Shown here: piece by piece, positions 1 to 8,830 of the stretch | Layout: every line of letters begins with the position of its first letter | Numbering within the stretch: position 1 is the stretch's first letter | Source: Saccoglossus kowalevskii | Taxonomy: Eukaryota; Hemichordata; Enteropneusta; Harrimaniidae | Assembly: GCF_000003605.2 (NCBI RefSeq) | Contig: NW_003149273.1 | Span: 71,102 to 82,298 of the forward strand | Length of the DNA stretch: 11,197 nt | Reading direction: 5' to 3' | Made by a program: the position numbers and the translations under genes | Notes under the pieces: model-generated | Seen by the model: only the letters and a program-made list of their open reading frames with translations | What the model was told of the DNA's origin: nothing | The model's database searches: none

Positions 1-1216
1 GTCTAGTGTGGTGTATCATGCAATAAATATGATGTAATGTCTATATAAAGACGCTAGGATTATTGAACATTATCATTCCATATGGGTACAACCGAACTCT
101 GTCTATTCAGCAAAGTTATTTACGCTGTGAAAAACAGCGTACAGAATATTGGTCTAGTTTTCATTTTGTTTAGAAAAAATCATTATAATGACCGGGCCTC
201 CATATTTGAAACTGATTTCGGTGTTGACAGTATAGCGTACGTTCTGGATGAGTTGGTAAAGTGCATTAAGCACCTGGCGTCGCTGCCTACATAGCTATGA
301 CAGGAATGCTTATATGCATCTCACTTGTGCTACTCAGGTATGTACTCTGAGATTTGGAGGAAGCTTACAATGATGTTCAAGCTCTATGTGTCGTATTTCC
401 AGTGAGTGGTCTCATTCGAAGTTACTTGCAGTGGGATGCCTTAGTTGTTTATTGACATAATAACAAAGAATTCACATTTATAATTTGTGGTCGACATCTA
501 CTGGGATATTAGAAAAACAAACTTTCCCAGGTAGTGGTCTGTTACTTTGACGATGCAGCCTGTTAACAATGGGAACGCTGGGATCAGAGAGAGACTCTCA
601 CATCCTTACTGGTACAGAGTGCCTAGTACACTTACACCACATAGCAGGAGTAGATATATTAAGAAGGTTGCGTTTAAGGGACATGATGACAGAACGCATC
701 ATGATTAAGTACAAAATAAAACAAGTTATAATGTTGGTTGAAAGCACGAGTACAATTAAGCCTTTACTAAAAATGTGTTTAAAATATGCAATTAGCTGTC
801 CAATCATATTATTAAGTTAAAAGTGCCTCGATTTAGGGTATTTCATCTAACACATACTCTAGCATTGTCCCATGACGTTTGCATAAAGCTGCATAGCCAC
901 CGACTTGCTCCAATGGTGGTGAATATACGTGCTAAGTCACATATTCTACAGTCCGAGTCTGATTGACGACAGTTTCTATTGACTTCAATACTTATGAATC
1001 AGTTCATTACACTGTAGTGGGCATCACGCGGGTACTGACCCACAGCCTTATCTCTCGTTAGATAACATTCTAAAATACAAAAACAGATGATATATCAACA
1101 CTCAATCACCTGTCACAGACAATACGAAGATTCGTTACCGCTTTTATGACAGTCCAGTTCACCCCAGCTCCTTCGCATTTCAACCGCGCTCCATTTCGTG
1201 TTGGGAATTTGTGTCA

Positions 1217-1265
1217 TGTCACATTCCAACGCAATGTGACATCACATTCCAATCAGTGTCACATT
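1217..1265. repeat. Short cluster of direct and inverted TGTCACATT repeats
   Basis: TGTCACATT occurs at 1217-1225 and 1257-1265, and its exact reverse complement AATGTGACA lies between them at 1233-1241. TCACATTCCAA is also directly repeated at 1219-1229 and 1242-1252, a 23-bp spacing. The arms could pair as alternative small hairpins. It may be a degenerate tandem repeat or a cluster of protein-binding sites; the sequence does not decide. Confidence 0.6.
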
Positions 1266-2715
1266 ATTGAACGTTAAAACATACCATAAAACTTTATTAC
1301 ATGTGTATCACAGGGAATATTCACAGTAACCACATCTAAGCAATATACGGGATGGGTAAACTATTTATAAGAATCATAAATACACGTGTACATTACACGT
1401 CCATTCGACACGTGAAACCATACAGCGAGCCTTGCGATACAGGCTTATTCATTTCGAACCATAAATTGAAGGCCATTAAACATCCATTCTCAGTTATTCT
1501 AAAAGCATTTACTGAAAAATGCCGTGCAATGGCTGTGCAGTTTAGTTGACTGTAGACAATGGCACAAAGAGTGGATTCTTTGTGATTCCATCCGAACTCA
1601 TTTATCGGAACAGGCCAACTTATTGGAGCGTGCGATGCTTACACATGGTGGCACATGGTACGGTGTTCATTGTACCCATGGCGTGACTGATTCTAAGAGA
1701 CGCCGAGCTTGTCCCCCGCGGTGTTTACATGCGACCTTTAAACCAACATACGACAAGGGTTAAATCAACGGTGCACAAGTAACCTGCGGTTTAGCAGTTC
1801 GAGAGATTTCAGATCGAGCCCAATACCATACACCGTCGCCGCTACTACAAAACACAGTCAACCAACGACTGTGTACATAGGTCTCGACCGTATTTTACCA
1901 TCGCCACAACTTTATATAGCATTGAGTCATCCTATTACATATGTACCGCGGTATTTATAGTTACAATCTTGCTCATTAATATTAGTATTGACAAAAATAT
2001 GCAAATAAGGTAAACAAGTCCCTTCTAAATTGAGTTTTCCAGACATTCGATACACAACGTAAATTGCGAGGCTAAATTTTGACACTTCATGTATGTTATT
2101 TTAATTCATGGTTTAGCATATTTGAATAATACCACCCCCAGAATAATTTTGTTGTACAAAACAATATTATCAAGTGTCTCGAAATAATTATGCAAATTAG
2201 TCACGTGTCATACCGCATCACCAGTGAAAATAACTTCCATACCTCTCAAACTGTCATATATCTGTATAACTCTATAAGTTTCATCAGCAAGTCCTATGTG
2301 GTAAAGACAATGCACAAATGCACTATACAGACAAAAACAAACAATACGTTATGTGTAACTACTAAAAAGAAACAAAAATGATATTACAGAAATGTTCTTA
2401 ATTACTTAGTTTTCTATATTGCATTTTTAAATATTTGACCTTATATTAATAATTCACAGCCTTGGATGAAATGAATCCCATTCTCGACTACTTTTTCATT
2501 GCCTTATTTTACAAAGCCTTTCTACTATGCGTGGTGTTCTTCTTCTATCTAATACGATTTCCAAATTACGTCACTTATTATTTTTACTATAACATTCCCA
2601 GAAACAGATTAAATTCTACAAATGCGATTTATTTAGTATGGTACAACTGTATTATTGTTTTATTCTAAGATTGACTATATACGTGTTTTGACGCAATATA
2701 ATGTTTAAATATGAT

Positions 2716-2744
2716 TATTAACCTATTTCCGTTTCTTGTCATAG
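2716..2744 (+). promoter_or_regulatory. Splice acceptor region of the first visible exon
   Basis: A pyrimidine-rich tract at 2722-2740 runs into ATAG at 2741-2744. An AACC at 2720-2723 within TATTAACC is a plausible branch-point match about 22 bases before the AG. Splicing here puts the exon in phase 1, so the first codon of the exon is completed by one base from an upstream exon that is not seen. The reading frame after the AG stays open to the strong donor at 3003. Confidence 0.65.
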
Positions 2745-3002
2745 ATACGAGTGAGAGACCTGCTGTTATACCCATACACTGCGTGCAGTATTGTGCATCG
2801 GATGTAGTCAACCCAAAAGTGTTTGTGTTTATAGCCAACACCCATCAGGCTTTTCAGGTGAATGTATTCTGTTGTAGCAAGAAAGCCAAGGCGGAGGCTC
2901 TAACCATCGCATTCGCCAAGTCGTTCAAACAGTCTTACGGTGAATGGGAGGACAAACTGAAAGATCAAGTAGACAAACAGGGACAACTGCGAGCAAGAAC
3001 AG
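2745..3002 (+). CDS. Internal exon: C-terminal half of a PTB/PID domain (LDLRAP1/GULP/FAM43-like adaptor)
   Basis: This 258-bp exon, phase 1 at both ends, encodes 85 full codons plus two split ones. PTB domains bind NPxY-type tails of membrane receptors, and adaptors of this group link those receptors to endocytosis or engulfment. What is visible is the family pattern of the last strands and closing helix: a strand with HCVQYCASD, a strand with KVFVFIANTHQ, a strand ending FCCSKK, then an amphipathic helix with KAEALTIAFAKSFKQSYGEW. In LDLRAP1 and GULP the matching helix carries a Phe that helps hold the peptide; the Phe of KSFKQSY sits at that place. The helix runs into a charged stretch (EDKLKDQVDKQGQLR). 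The exon is clearly GC-richer than its flanks. The first half of the domain is missing from the window. LDLRAP1-like is my best match by memory of the family; FAM43-like or another invertebrate PTB adaptor is possible. The ATG at 2711 lies in the intron and is not taken as a start. Confidence 0.78.
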
Positions 3003-3283
3003 GTACGTGGCATGTTAGTTCACACACATTATGGTCACAATGTTCGCACATAGACATTAGTATTTTAGTGTAGATAATAAATTATATATGTACTATTCTG
3101 CTGATGTCTTAAGGTAGCGACAGGGTTAAACGTGTCAACAATTGTCTTGCGAATCTCACAAAATTACAGAGCACGCTACTATAAGAACCATGCATCATGG
3201 TGAGGCAATCTAATTGTTATTGTGGAAATAACTTTCTGTCATGTGTGTGTATACTGAAACAACATTTTCTGCTTTATTTACAG
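3003..3283 (+). other. Intron of the PTB gene (281 bp, phase 1)
   Basis: The donor is AG followed by GTACGT at 3003-3008, and the acceptor is TTTATTTACAG ending at 3283, behind a T-rich tract starting near 3264. Removing it joins G (3002) to AT (3284-3285) as an Asp codon and keeps one open frame across both exons. Reading through the donor instead would reach a stop at 3071-3073, giving a shorter tail. Confidence 0.78.
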
Positions 3284-3606
3284 ATCAAATGAGGCCGATG
3301 ACACCAAGGGGATCAATGACATCGTCATCGGGGTCGTCAACGCCACCATCGCCGCATTCACCAATGACACCGCGTTCCACGGGCAGCGATGATGACATTA
3401 AACCTACCAAACCCAAAGGAATTGCCTTATTCGACATGTACGCTATGCACCACGAGTACAGACGACGGGAGTCAGTGTTCAAACAGCCTAGTCATCTTAA
3501 AATTGGAAACGATTATCAGACTTTGTCACGAAGTAGCGAAGTCAAGAAATATCTACAGTATGGAGATTCTGATCCAGACGAAGAGTGGTCTCAATATTCT
3601 TATTGA
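3284..3606 (+). CDS. Terminal coding exon: Ser/Thr/Pro-rich linker and acidic C-terminus of the PTB protein
   Basis: The exon contributes 106 residues and a TGA stop at 3604-3606. It opens with a low-complexity segment (about residues 1-30) in which PMTPR occurs twice and several proline-directed sites are visible (TPRG, STPPSPHSP, TPRS), suggesting a disordered, phosphorylatable linker. A short acidic patch (GSDDD) follows, then a basic-hydrophobic stretch containing KGIALFDMYAMHHEYRRRES, and finally an acidic, aromatic end (DSDPDEEWSQYSY). The middle stretch has the amphipathic look of a short helix or a binding peptide. LDLRAP1-type adaptors carry clathrin- and AP2-binding motifs in their tails, but I do not see a canonical match to either here, so a trafficking role stays an inference from the PTB half. 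A 93-residue open frame beginning at 3389 overlaps this exon in another frame and is taken as a shadow. Confidence 0.75.
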
Positions 3607-4390
3607 CAATTCCAAATACATCATGGACTCACTAACTCCGCATTGCCGATTGTTGTATACAATGAACTAAGCTTAAGCAAGCGAGATCACCATGCCAACG
3701 AATATCGACAGTTAGTTACAGGGGCAATTAAGTTATTGAGTATAGGTGAACGTTATTTGTTACTTATATTGTCCTGGGCGGCTATCAGAAATCAGACATG
3801 GCGTTTGGTGCTTAAATTAGTTTTTGGCATTTGTATTTAAAGGTATTATTTAATGTATGTTTAGAATCACGTGACAACAGAATTACGTGTATTTCTAATT
3901 ATTTATGTCGTTGTGAGATTTCGTTCGTACTATTACCATAATGACGTCATGACTATAATTCAACGAACCGAGAATATTTTTTCAAATGTATATATTCCTA
4001 AATTTGTAAATATAACCACGATATTAATAATCCATATTATATTATATTTGATTTGTATTAAAATGTTTATTTTCAGATGATATCAATTTTAACTACAGCG
4101 TGGTGTTGATATTCCCTCAGTAATTGCTAAGCTATGATTGACATATTAACGCACGTACAAAGAATGCAGTTAGCATGCCTCGCATATCTCGATGATTGTA
4201 ATAAAACTAATAGACCTTTCCCTATTCACGATAAAACGACCTTACCTATATGTCACATGACTTTGTTTAATTGAAAAGTAGCTGCTTGTTTTGTGTTTAT
4301 TTTGTCAGTGTACTTTTTCTTCGAACTTTTGTATTTCCAACATTAGTTCAGACATTAACCGTACCAAGGATAATGTTAGGATCATTTATA
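3607..4390 (+). other. Presumed 3' UTR and downstream flank of the PTB gene
   Basis: AT-rich DNA with no recognisable coding exon follows the stop codon. Open frames at 3643-3840 and 3871-4080 show no domain. The segment contains a TCACGTGA element at 3867-3874 and the first AATAAA on the plus strand after the stop (4200-4205), which would give a 3' UTR of roughly 600 bases. Confidence 0.5.
4200..4205 (+). terminator. Candidate polyadenylation signal AATAAA
   Basis: This is the first AATAAA on the plus strand after the stop codon at 3604-3606, about 600 bases away. Later hexamers at 4813-4818 and 5610-5615 are alternatives; using those would put the 29-bp repeat array inside the transcript. 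Sequence alone cannot choose between them. Confidence 0.35.
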
Positions 4391-4593
4391 CTACCCCCTA
4401 GTTTATCGTTTAGTAGTTACTACCCCCTAGTTTATCGTTTAGTAGTTACTACCCATTAGTTTTTCGTTTAGTAGTTACTACCCACTAGTTTATCGTTTAG
4501 TAGTTACTACCCCTTAGTTTTTCGTTTAGTAGTTACTACCCACTAGTTTATCGTTTAGTAGTTACTACCCCTTAGTTTTTCGTTTAGTAGTTT
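4391..4593 (+). repeat. 29-bp minisatellite, seven copies
   Basis: Seven head-to-tail units begin at 4391, 4420, 4449, 4478, 4507, 4536 and 4565; the last one diverges at its end. Each starts CTACCC and ends CGTTTAGTAGTTA. Copies 1 and 2 are identical. Copies 4 and 6 are identical, and copies 5 and 7 agree until the final bases, so the right half is a 58-bp dimer repeated twice. The junction GTAG-TTA-CTAC between units is a small inverted repeat. The 29-bp period is not a multiple of three, which argues against coding. Confidence 0.95.
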
Positions 4594-6040
4594 TAGTATT
4601 TATGCTTATTGGTATATTTACATTAAAGTTATATTTCATGTATCCTGCAACATTTATTCTCACTTGACATCGAACAGACACTCAAATCACGTGACACTTG
4701 AAGTTCGGTGAATTGTGTTGTCTTTGTTTCGTTTTACGTTTTAGTCATGTCTCTCGTTACCATAAAGTATTTACCTATTGTTATTTTTTTATGAAATGAT
4801 GTTGAATTCTTCAATAAAACATTGACAGAACTCGTAATAAAAATCGACGTGAATAGATCGACACAATGTATAGGTATGATATGTATGGTCGGGAGTTGTT
4901 TGCTCGTGATTTTGCCGTCATTTGCATGACTGCTTTGCTCTGCCACGCCATCTACAGCGCGTTTTTGAGTTGACAAATATGTTCATAAGTAGCGTGAATT
5001 GTAAGCTGTCAAAGCATGAGAAGGCATCTTTTGATTTGACCTGTTTTACGCAACTATAACGAATTAATGTTCACCCTGTATTGTAACTCCTCCACTGAAA
5101 ATTCTCTGACCCACTTCAAAGAAAGCAGTTCCTTCATATAAATAGAGCGACAGTTGTACAACGTACATTTTTTTCAGAAAACATATAAAATTTGGGTAAT
5201 TTCGTAGTTCCTGTTTTCACCTAATATACTCGCTTCGGATATCGGAGTGGAACGAATTCTGATTATCGTCTGATATTCAAGACTATATTTAACTGGATTG
5301 TCGAATTTTCAGCCCAAGAATCTATCCTCTGAAAATATTCATTAGATAATTGAACACATGTTTTCTATGGTTTTGTGACCAGTGTTTTCTTTAATACAAT
5401 ATCCGATATGATGATGTACACATTTGTAATTCGTAATCAGCTGTAAATGTTCTTGATTGATTTGTTATTAGAACGATGATGATGAAATCAATAGAATTAT
5501 TCATTCCTGATTTACGTGGACATAAAATGACACACTAAGATTTGTTTTCACCTTCTGGAAGCCTAAAATGATTGGTCATTTGTTTATAGTCTGAATAGAA
5601 AGAAAAATCAATAAACCTGGCAAGGGGTGCAGATAACATTTAGATAAGAACAGTCACCACTGGTAGCCTCGTGTGTGTATAGCTCCACCTAGCGGCAATA
5701 TATTGAAAGACAGACATGACACTAATTGGTTAATTCAAATGATACTACGCCACACTTAATCACCCTCGTGCATCATGTCATATACCCGTGTCTATATACA
5801 GTTTAAAATTTTACGTACAAAAAGGTACGTTAAAGTTAGGACGTCTGAACCTGCATACAGAGAAAGGTATCTTGGAATGGCAAAAGACGTCTTGGGGATG
5901 GATAAGAGCGTGCAAGTGATCATTCAATCATAGTGAGTTGATCGTATCGATATAATCGTCAGTGGGATAGTCAAACTGGGAATGAAATTTTCTTGAAAGA
6001 TATCAATGCTATATCAAACCAATGTTATTACGAAATGCAG
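4594..6040. other. AT-rich non-coding stretch with no recognised gene
   Basis: I see no exon with splice signals and no domain. A minus-strand open frame of 80 codons at 4734-4976 has no recognisable motif and is probably chance. The stretch holds AATAAA hexamers at 4813-4818 and 5610-5615, a TCACGTGA element at 4687-4694, and an ATTTGCAT octamer at 4920-4927. Confidence 0.5.
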
Positions 6041-6761
6041 AGCCGGGTCTTGTTACCCATAACTTAGCTTGGGTCTTGTTACCCATAGATCAGCCTAGGT
6101 CTTGTTACCCATAGATCAGCCTAGGTCTTGTTACCCAAAGATCAGCCTAGGTCTTGTTACCCATGGATCAGCCTAGGTCTTGTTACCCAAAGATCAGCCT
6201 AGGTCTTGTTACCCATAGCTTAGCCTGGATCTTGTTACCCATAGATCAGCCTAGGTCTTGTTACCCATAGATCAGCCTGGGTCTTGTTACCCATAGATTA
6301 GCCTGGGTCTTATTACCCAAAGATCAGCCTAGGTCTTGTTACCCATAGATCAGCCTAGGTCTTGTTACCCATAGATTAGCCTGGGTCTTATTACCCATAG
6401 ATCAGCCGGGGTCTTGTCACCCATATATCAGCCTAGGTCTTGTTACCCATAGATCAGCCTAGGTCTTGTTACCCATAGATTAGCCTGGGTCTGGTTACCC
6501 ATAGATCGGCCTAGGTCTAGTTACCCATAGATCAGCCTAGGTCTTGTTACCCATAGATCTGCCTGGATCTTGTTACCCATAGATAAGCCTGGGTCTTATT
6601 ACCCATATATCAGCCTAGGTCTTGTTACCCATAGATCAGACTGGGTCTGGTTACCCATAGATTAGCCTGGGTCTTGTTACCCATAGATTAGCCTGGATCT
6701 TGTTACACATAGAACAGCCTAGGACGTGTTACTCTAAATTATCCATAACTATTCTATAGAT

Positions 6762-7406
6762 CAGACTGGGTCTGGTTACCCATAGATCAGTCTGGGTATT
6801 GTACCCATAGATCAGCCTGGGTCTGTTTACACATAGATCGGCCTAGGTCTAGTTACCCATAGATCAGACTGGGTCTGGTTACCCATAAATCAGTCTGGGT
6901 CTAGTACCCATAGATCAGTCTGGGTCTGGTTACACATAGATCGGCCTGGGTCTAGTTACCCATAGATCAGACTGGGTCTGGTTAACCATAGATCAGTCTG
7001 GGTCTTGTACCCATATATCAGTCTGGGTCTGGTTACCCATAAATCGGCCTTGGTCTAGTTACCCATAGATCAGACTGGGTCTGGTTACCCATAGATTAGC
7101 CTGGGTCTGGTTACCTATAGATTAGCCTGGGTTTTGTTACCCATAGATTAGCCTGTGTCTTGTTACCCATAGATCAGACTGGGTCTGGTTACCCATAGAT
7201 CAGACTGGGTCTGGTTACCCATAGATCAGTCTGGGTCTTGTACCCATAGATCAGTCTGGGTCTGGTTACACATAGATCGGCCTGGGTCTAGTTACCTATA
7301 GATCAGACTGGGTCTGGTTACCCATAAATCAGTCTGGGTCTTGTACCCATAGATCAGTCTGGGTCTGGTTACACATAGATCGGCCTGGGTCTTGTTACCC
7401 ATAGAT
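6762..7406 (+). repeat. 103-bp higher-order repeat inside the 26-bp array
   Basis: Four unit types recur in order: a CAGACTGGGTCTGG unit (26 bp), a CAGTCT unit with the shortened GTACCC (25 bp), a unit usually with GGTTACACAT (26 bp), and a CGGCCT unit usually with CTAG (26 bp). Starts of the first type at 6762, 6865, 6968 and 7071 are exactly 103 bp apart. The pattern is interrupted by four ordinary units and a duplicated first-type unit (7071-7200), then resumes at 7201 and 7304 with 103-bp spacing. Confidence 0.9.
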
Positions 7407-7772
7407 CAGCCTGGGTCTTGTTACCAATTGATTAGCCTGGGTCTAGTTACCCATAGATCAGACTGGGTCTGGTTACTCATAGATCAGTATGGGTCTTGTA
7501 ACCATAGATCAGTCTGGGTCTGGTTACACATAGATCGGCTTGGGTCTAGTTACCCATAGATCAGTCTGGGTCTGGTTACCCATAAATCGGCTTGGGTCTA
7601 GTTACCCATAGATCAGTCTGGGTCTGGTTACCCATAAATCGGCCTTGGTCTTGTTAGATATAGATCAGCCTGGGTCATGTCACGCATAGATCAGACTGGG
7701 TCTGGTTACTCATAGATCAGTCTGGGTATTGTACCCATATATTAGCCTAGGTCTTGTTACCCATAGATAAGC

Positions 7773-8278
7773 CTGGGTCTTGTTGCCCATAGATCTGCCT
7801 GGGTCTTGTTATACATAGATCAGTCTAGGTCCTGTCACCCATAGAACAACCTGGGTCTTGTTACCCATCGACCAACCTGGGTCTTGTTTCCCATAGATCT
7901 GCCTGGGTCTTGTTACCTATTAATCAGCCCGGGTCGTGTTACCCTAGATTATCCATAACTATTCTATAGATCAGCCTGGGTCTGGTTACCTATAGATTAG
8001 CCTGGGTTGTGTTACCCATAGATCAGTCTGGGTCTTGTTGCCCATAGATCTGCCTGGGTCTTGTTATACATAGATCAGTCTAGGTCCTGTCACCCATAGA
8101 ACAACCTGGGTCTTGTTACCCATCGACCAACCTGGGTCTTGTTTCCCATAGATCTGCCTGGGTCTTGTTACCTATTAATCAGCCCGGGTCGTGTTACCCT
8201 AGATTATCCATAACTATTCTATAGATCAGCCTGGGTCTGGTTACCTATAGATTAGCCTGGGTTGTGTTACCCATAGAT
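7773..8278 (+). repeat. Perfect duplication inside the array, 255-bp spacing
   Basis: The bases 7773-8023 recur at 8028-8278, apparently without a mismatch over 251 positions when read side by side. The 255-bp offset equals eight 26-bp units plus one enlarged 47-bp unit. Neighbouring units differ from each other at many sites, so the identity indicates a recent duplication of the whole block, or an assembly artefact. Confidence 0.9.
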
Positions 8279-8480
8279 TAGCCTGGGTCTTGTTACCCAC
8301 AGATCAGACTGGGTCTGGTTACCCATAGATCAGACTGGGTCTGGTTACCCATAGATCAGTCTGGGTTTTGTACCCATAGATCAGTAAGGGTATTGTTACC
8401 AATTGATTAGCCTGGGTCTAGTTACCCATAGATCGGCCTGGGTCTGGTTACCTGTAGATCAGTCTGGATCTGGTTACCCT

Positions 8481-8830
8481 TCGACAAGTCCATCGAATCG
8501 CACGCGTACATGGCGCCTCCAGTGAGACAGATCACATAGCTGCCTTGAATTGTCCAATGGACATTCTAGAATTGTCGTTGTTTAATGACGTAACCTGGTT
8601 ATGGACTGGTATATGACATCGAAATACCGTAGTCCACAGTCCGTAAAACAAAGTGACTATAAATAAAGCGTATAAACACGTATTCACAACAAAAAAATGG
8701 CCGAAAGTCTCCAATTTGAGACTGCCAAATTTGAGGGATTTAGAATATGAATTTTCGGGGGCTCTAGAACGCATGTAATAGGCCACTTTCAGGACCTCTA
8801 GCGTCACACATCCTGGTACTTTCGTACCGT
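8481..8830. other. Unique DNA right of the minisatellite with a promoter-like motif cluster
   Basis: This stretch is not part of the repeat. It contains CCAAT at 8554-8558, a CRE-like TGACGTAA at 8586-8593 and TATAAATAA at 8658-8666. An ATGGCC at 8697-8702 opens a frame of only 17 codons (MAESLQFETAKFEGFRI) that stops at 8748-8750. An 18-bp imperfect palindrome, AGTCTC/GAGACT, lies at 8706-8723. A minus-strand open frame of 91 codons (8532-8807) overlaps all of this and has no domain I recognise. No gene is claimed. Confidence 0.4.
8554..8666 (+). promoter_or_regulatory. Possible promoter (CCAAT, CRE-like, TATA-like)
   Basis: A CCAAT box, TGACGTAA and TATAAATAA occur in the usual order over about 110 bp and are followed 31 bases later by an A-rich leader and an ATG. 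The spacing from the TATA-like box would place initiation near 8688-8692. In DNA this AT-rich a TATA match is cheap, and no real coding exon is seen downstream, so this may be chance. Confidence 0.2.

Larger units (their letters stand above)
1..2744. other. Non-coding DNA, probably intron or 5' flank of the PTB gene
   Basis: No convincing exon is visible in this stretch. The longest open frames (for example 82-294, 569-820, 1352-1549, 1524-1763, 2462-2668) show no recognisable domain and no paired splice signals that would link them to the exon at 2745. The exon at 2745 begins inside a PTB domain in phase 1, so at least one earlier coding exon must exist; I could not find residues resembling the first half of a PTB fold here. 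The simplest reading is that most of this stretch is a large intron and that the earlier exons lie to the left of the window. It contains a small repeat cluster at 1217-1265 and several CACGTG and ATGCAAAT motifs, reported separately. Confidence 0.55.
6041..8480 (+). repeat. Large minisatellite, 26-bp unit, about 94 units
   Basis: A continuous head-to-tail array with the approximate unit GGTCTTGTTACCCATAGATC followed by AGCCTG. The spacing of 26 is direct, for example between 6071 and 6097. The left part (6041 to about 6720) is rich in CCTAGGTCTTG units. The centre (6762 to about 7410) carries AGACTGGGTCTGG, 25-bp GTACCC, TTACACAT and CGGCCT variants in fixed order. The right part (7773-8278) contains a perfect duplication, and the last units before 8480 are diverged. 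Most units carry TAG or TAA stops in at least one frame and the period is not a multiple of three, so the array is not coding. The copy number is length divided by period, not an exact count. Confidence 0.97.

Noticed and set aside
82-294. Open frame of 70 codons near the left edge
   Set aside because: No recognisable domain, no splice signals linking it to the PTB exon in phase 1, and a length common by chance in AT-rich DNA.
1524-1763. Open frame of 79 codons with Cys, His and Arg residues, possibly a transposon or gene fragment
   Set aside because: The Cys/His spacing does not form a zinc-finger pattern I recognise, and no neighbouring frame continues it as a transposase or reverse transcriptase.
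1790-1835. TTCGAG-containing stretch resembling the T-arm of a tRNA
   Set aside because: No matching acceptor stem, D-arm or anticodon arm could be laid out around it.
2462-2668. Hydrophobic open frame that looks like membrane segments
   Set aside because: The Phe, Tyr, Leu and Ile content follows from T-rich intron sequence just before a splice acceptor; no supporting signals.
3285-3482. Minus-strand open frame opposite the terminal exon
   Set aside because: It is the antisense shadow of the Ser/Pro-rich coding segment.
3389-3670. 93-codon plus-strand frame overlapping the terminal exon
   Set aside because: It is in another frame from the spliced PTB reading frame and shows no domain; taken as a shadow.
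4271-4459. 62-codon frame running into the 29-bp repeat
   Set aside because: Its end is made of minisatellite sequence whose period is not a multiple of three, and its start has no features of an exon.
6041-8480. CRISPR-like array
   Set aside because: There are no constant repeats alternating with unique spacers; the whole 26-bp unit repeats, and the context is a spliced animal gene.
8532-8807. Minus-strand frame of 91 codons
   Set aside because: I recognise no domain or family, and it overlaps a promoter-like stretch on the other strand. It stays an unsupported frame.
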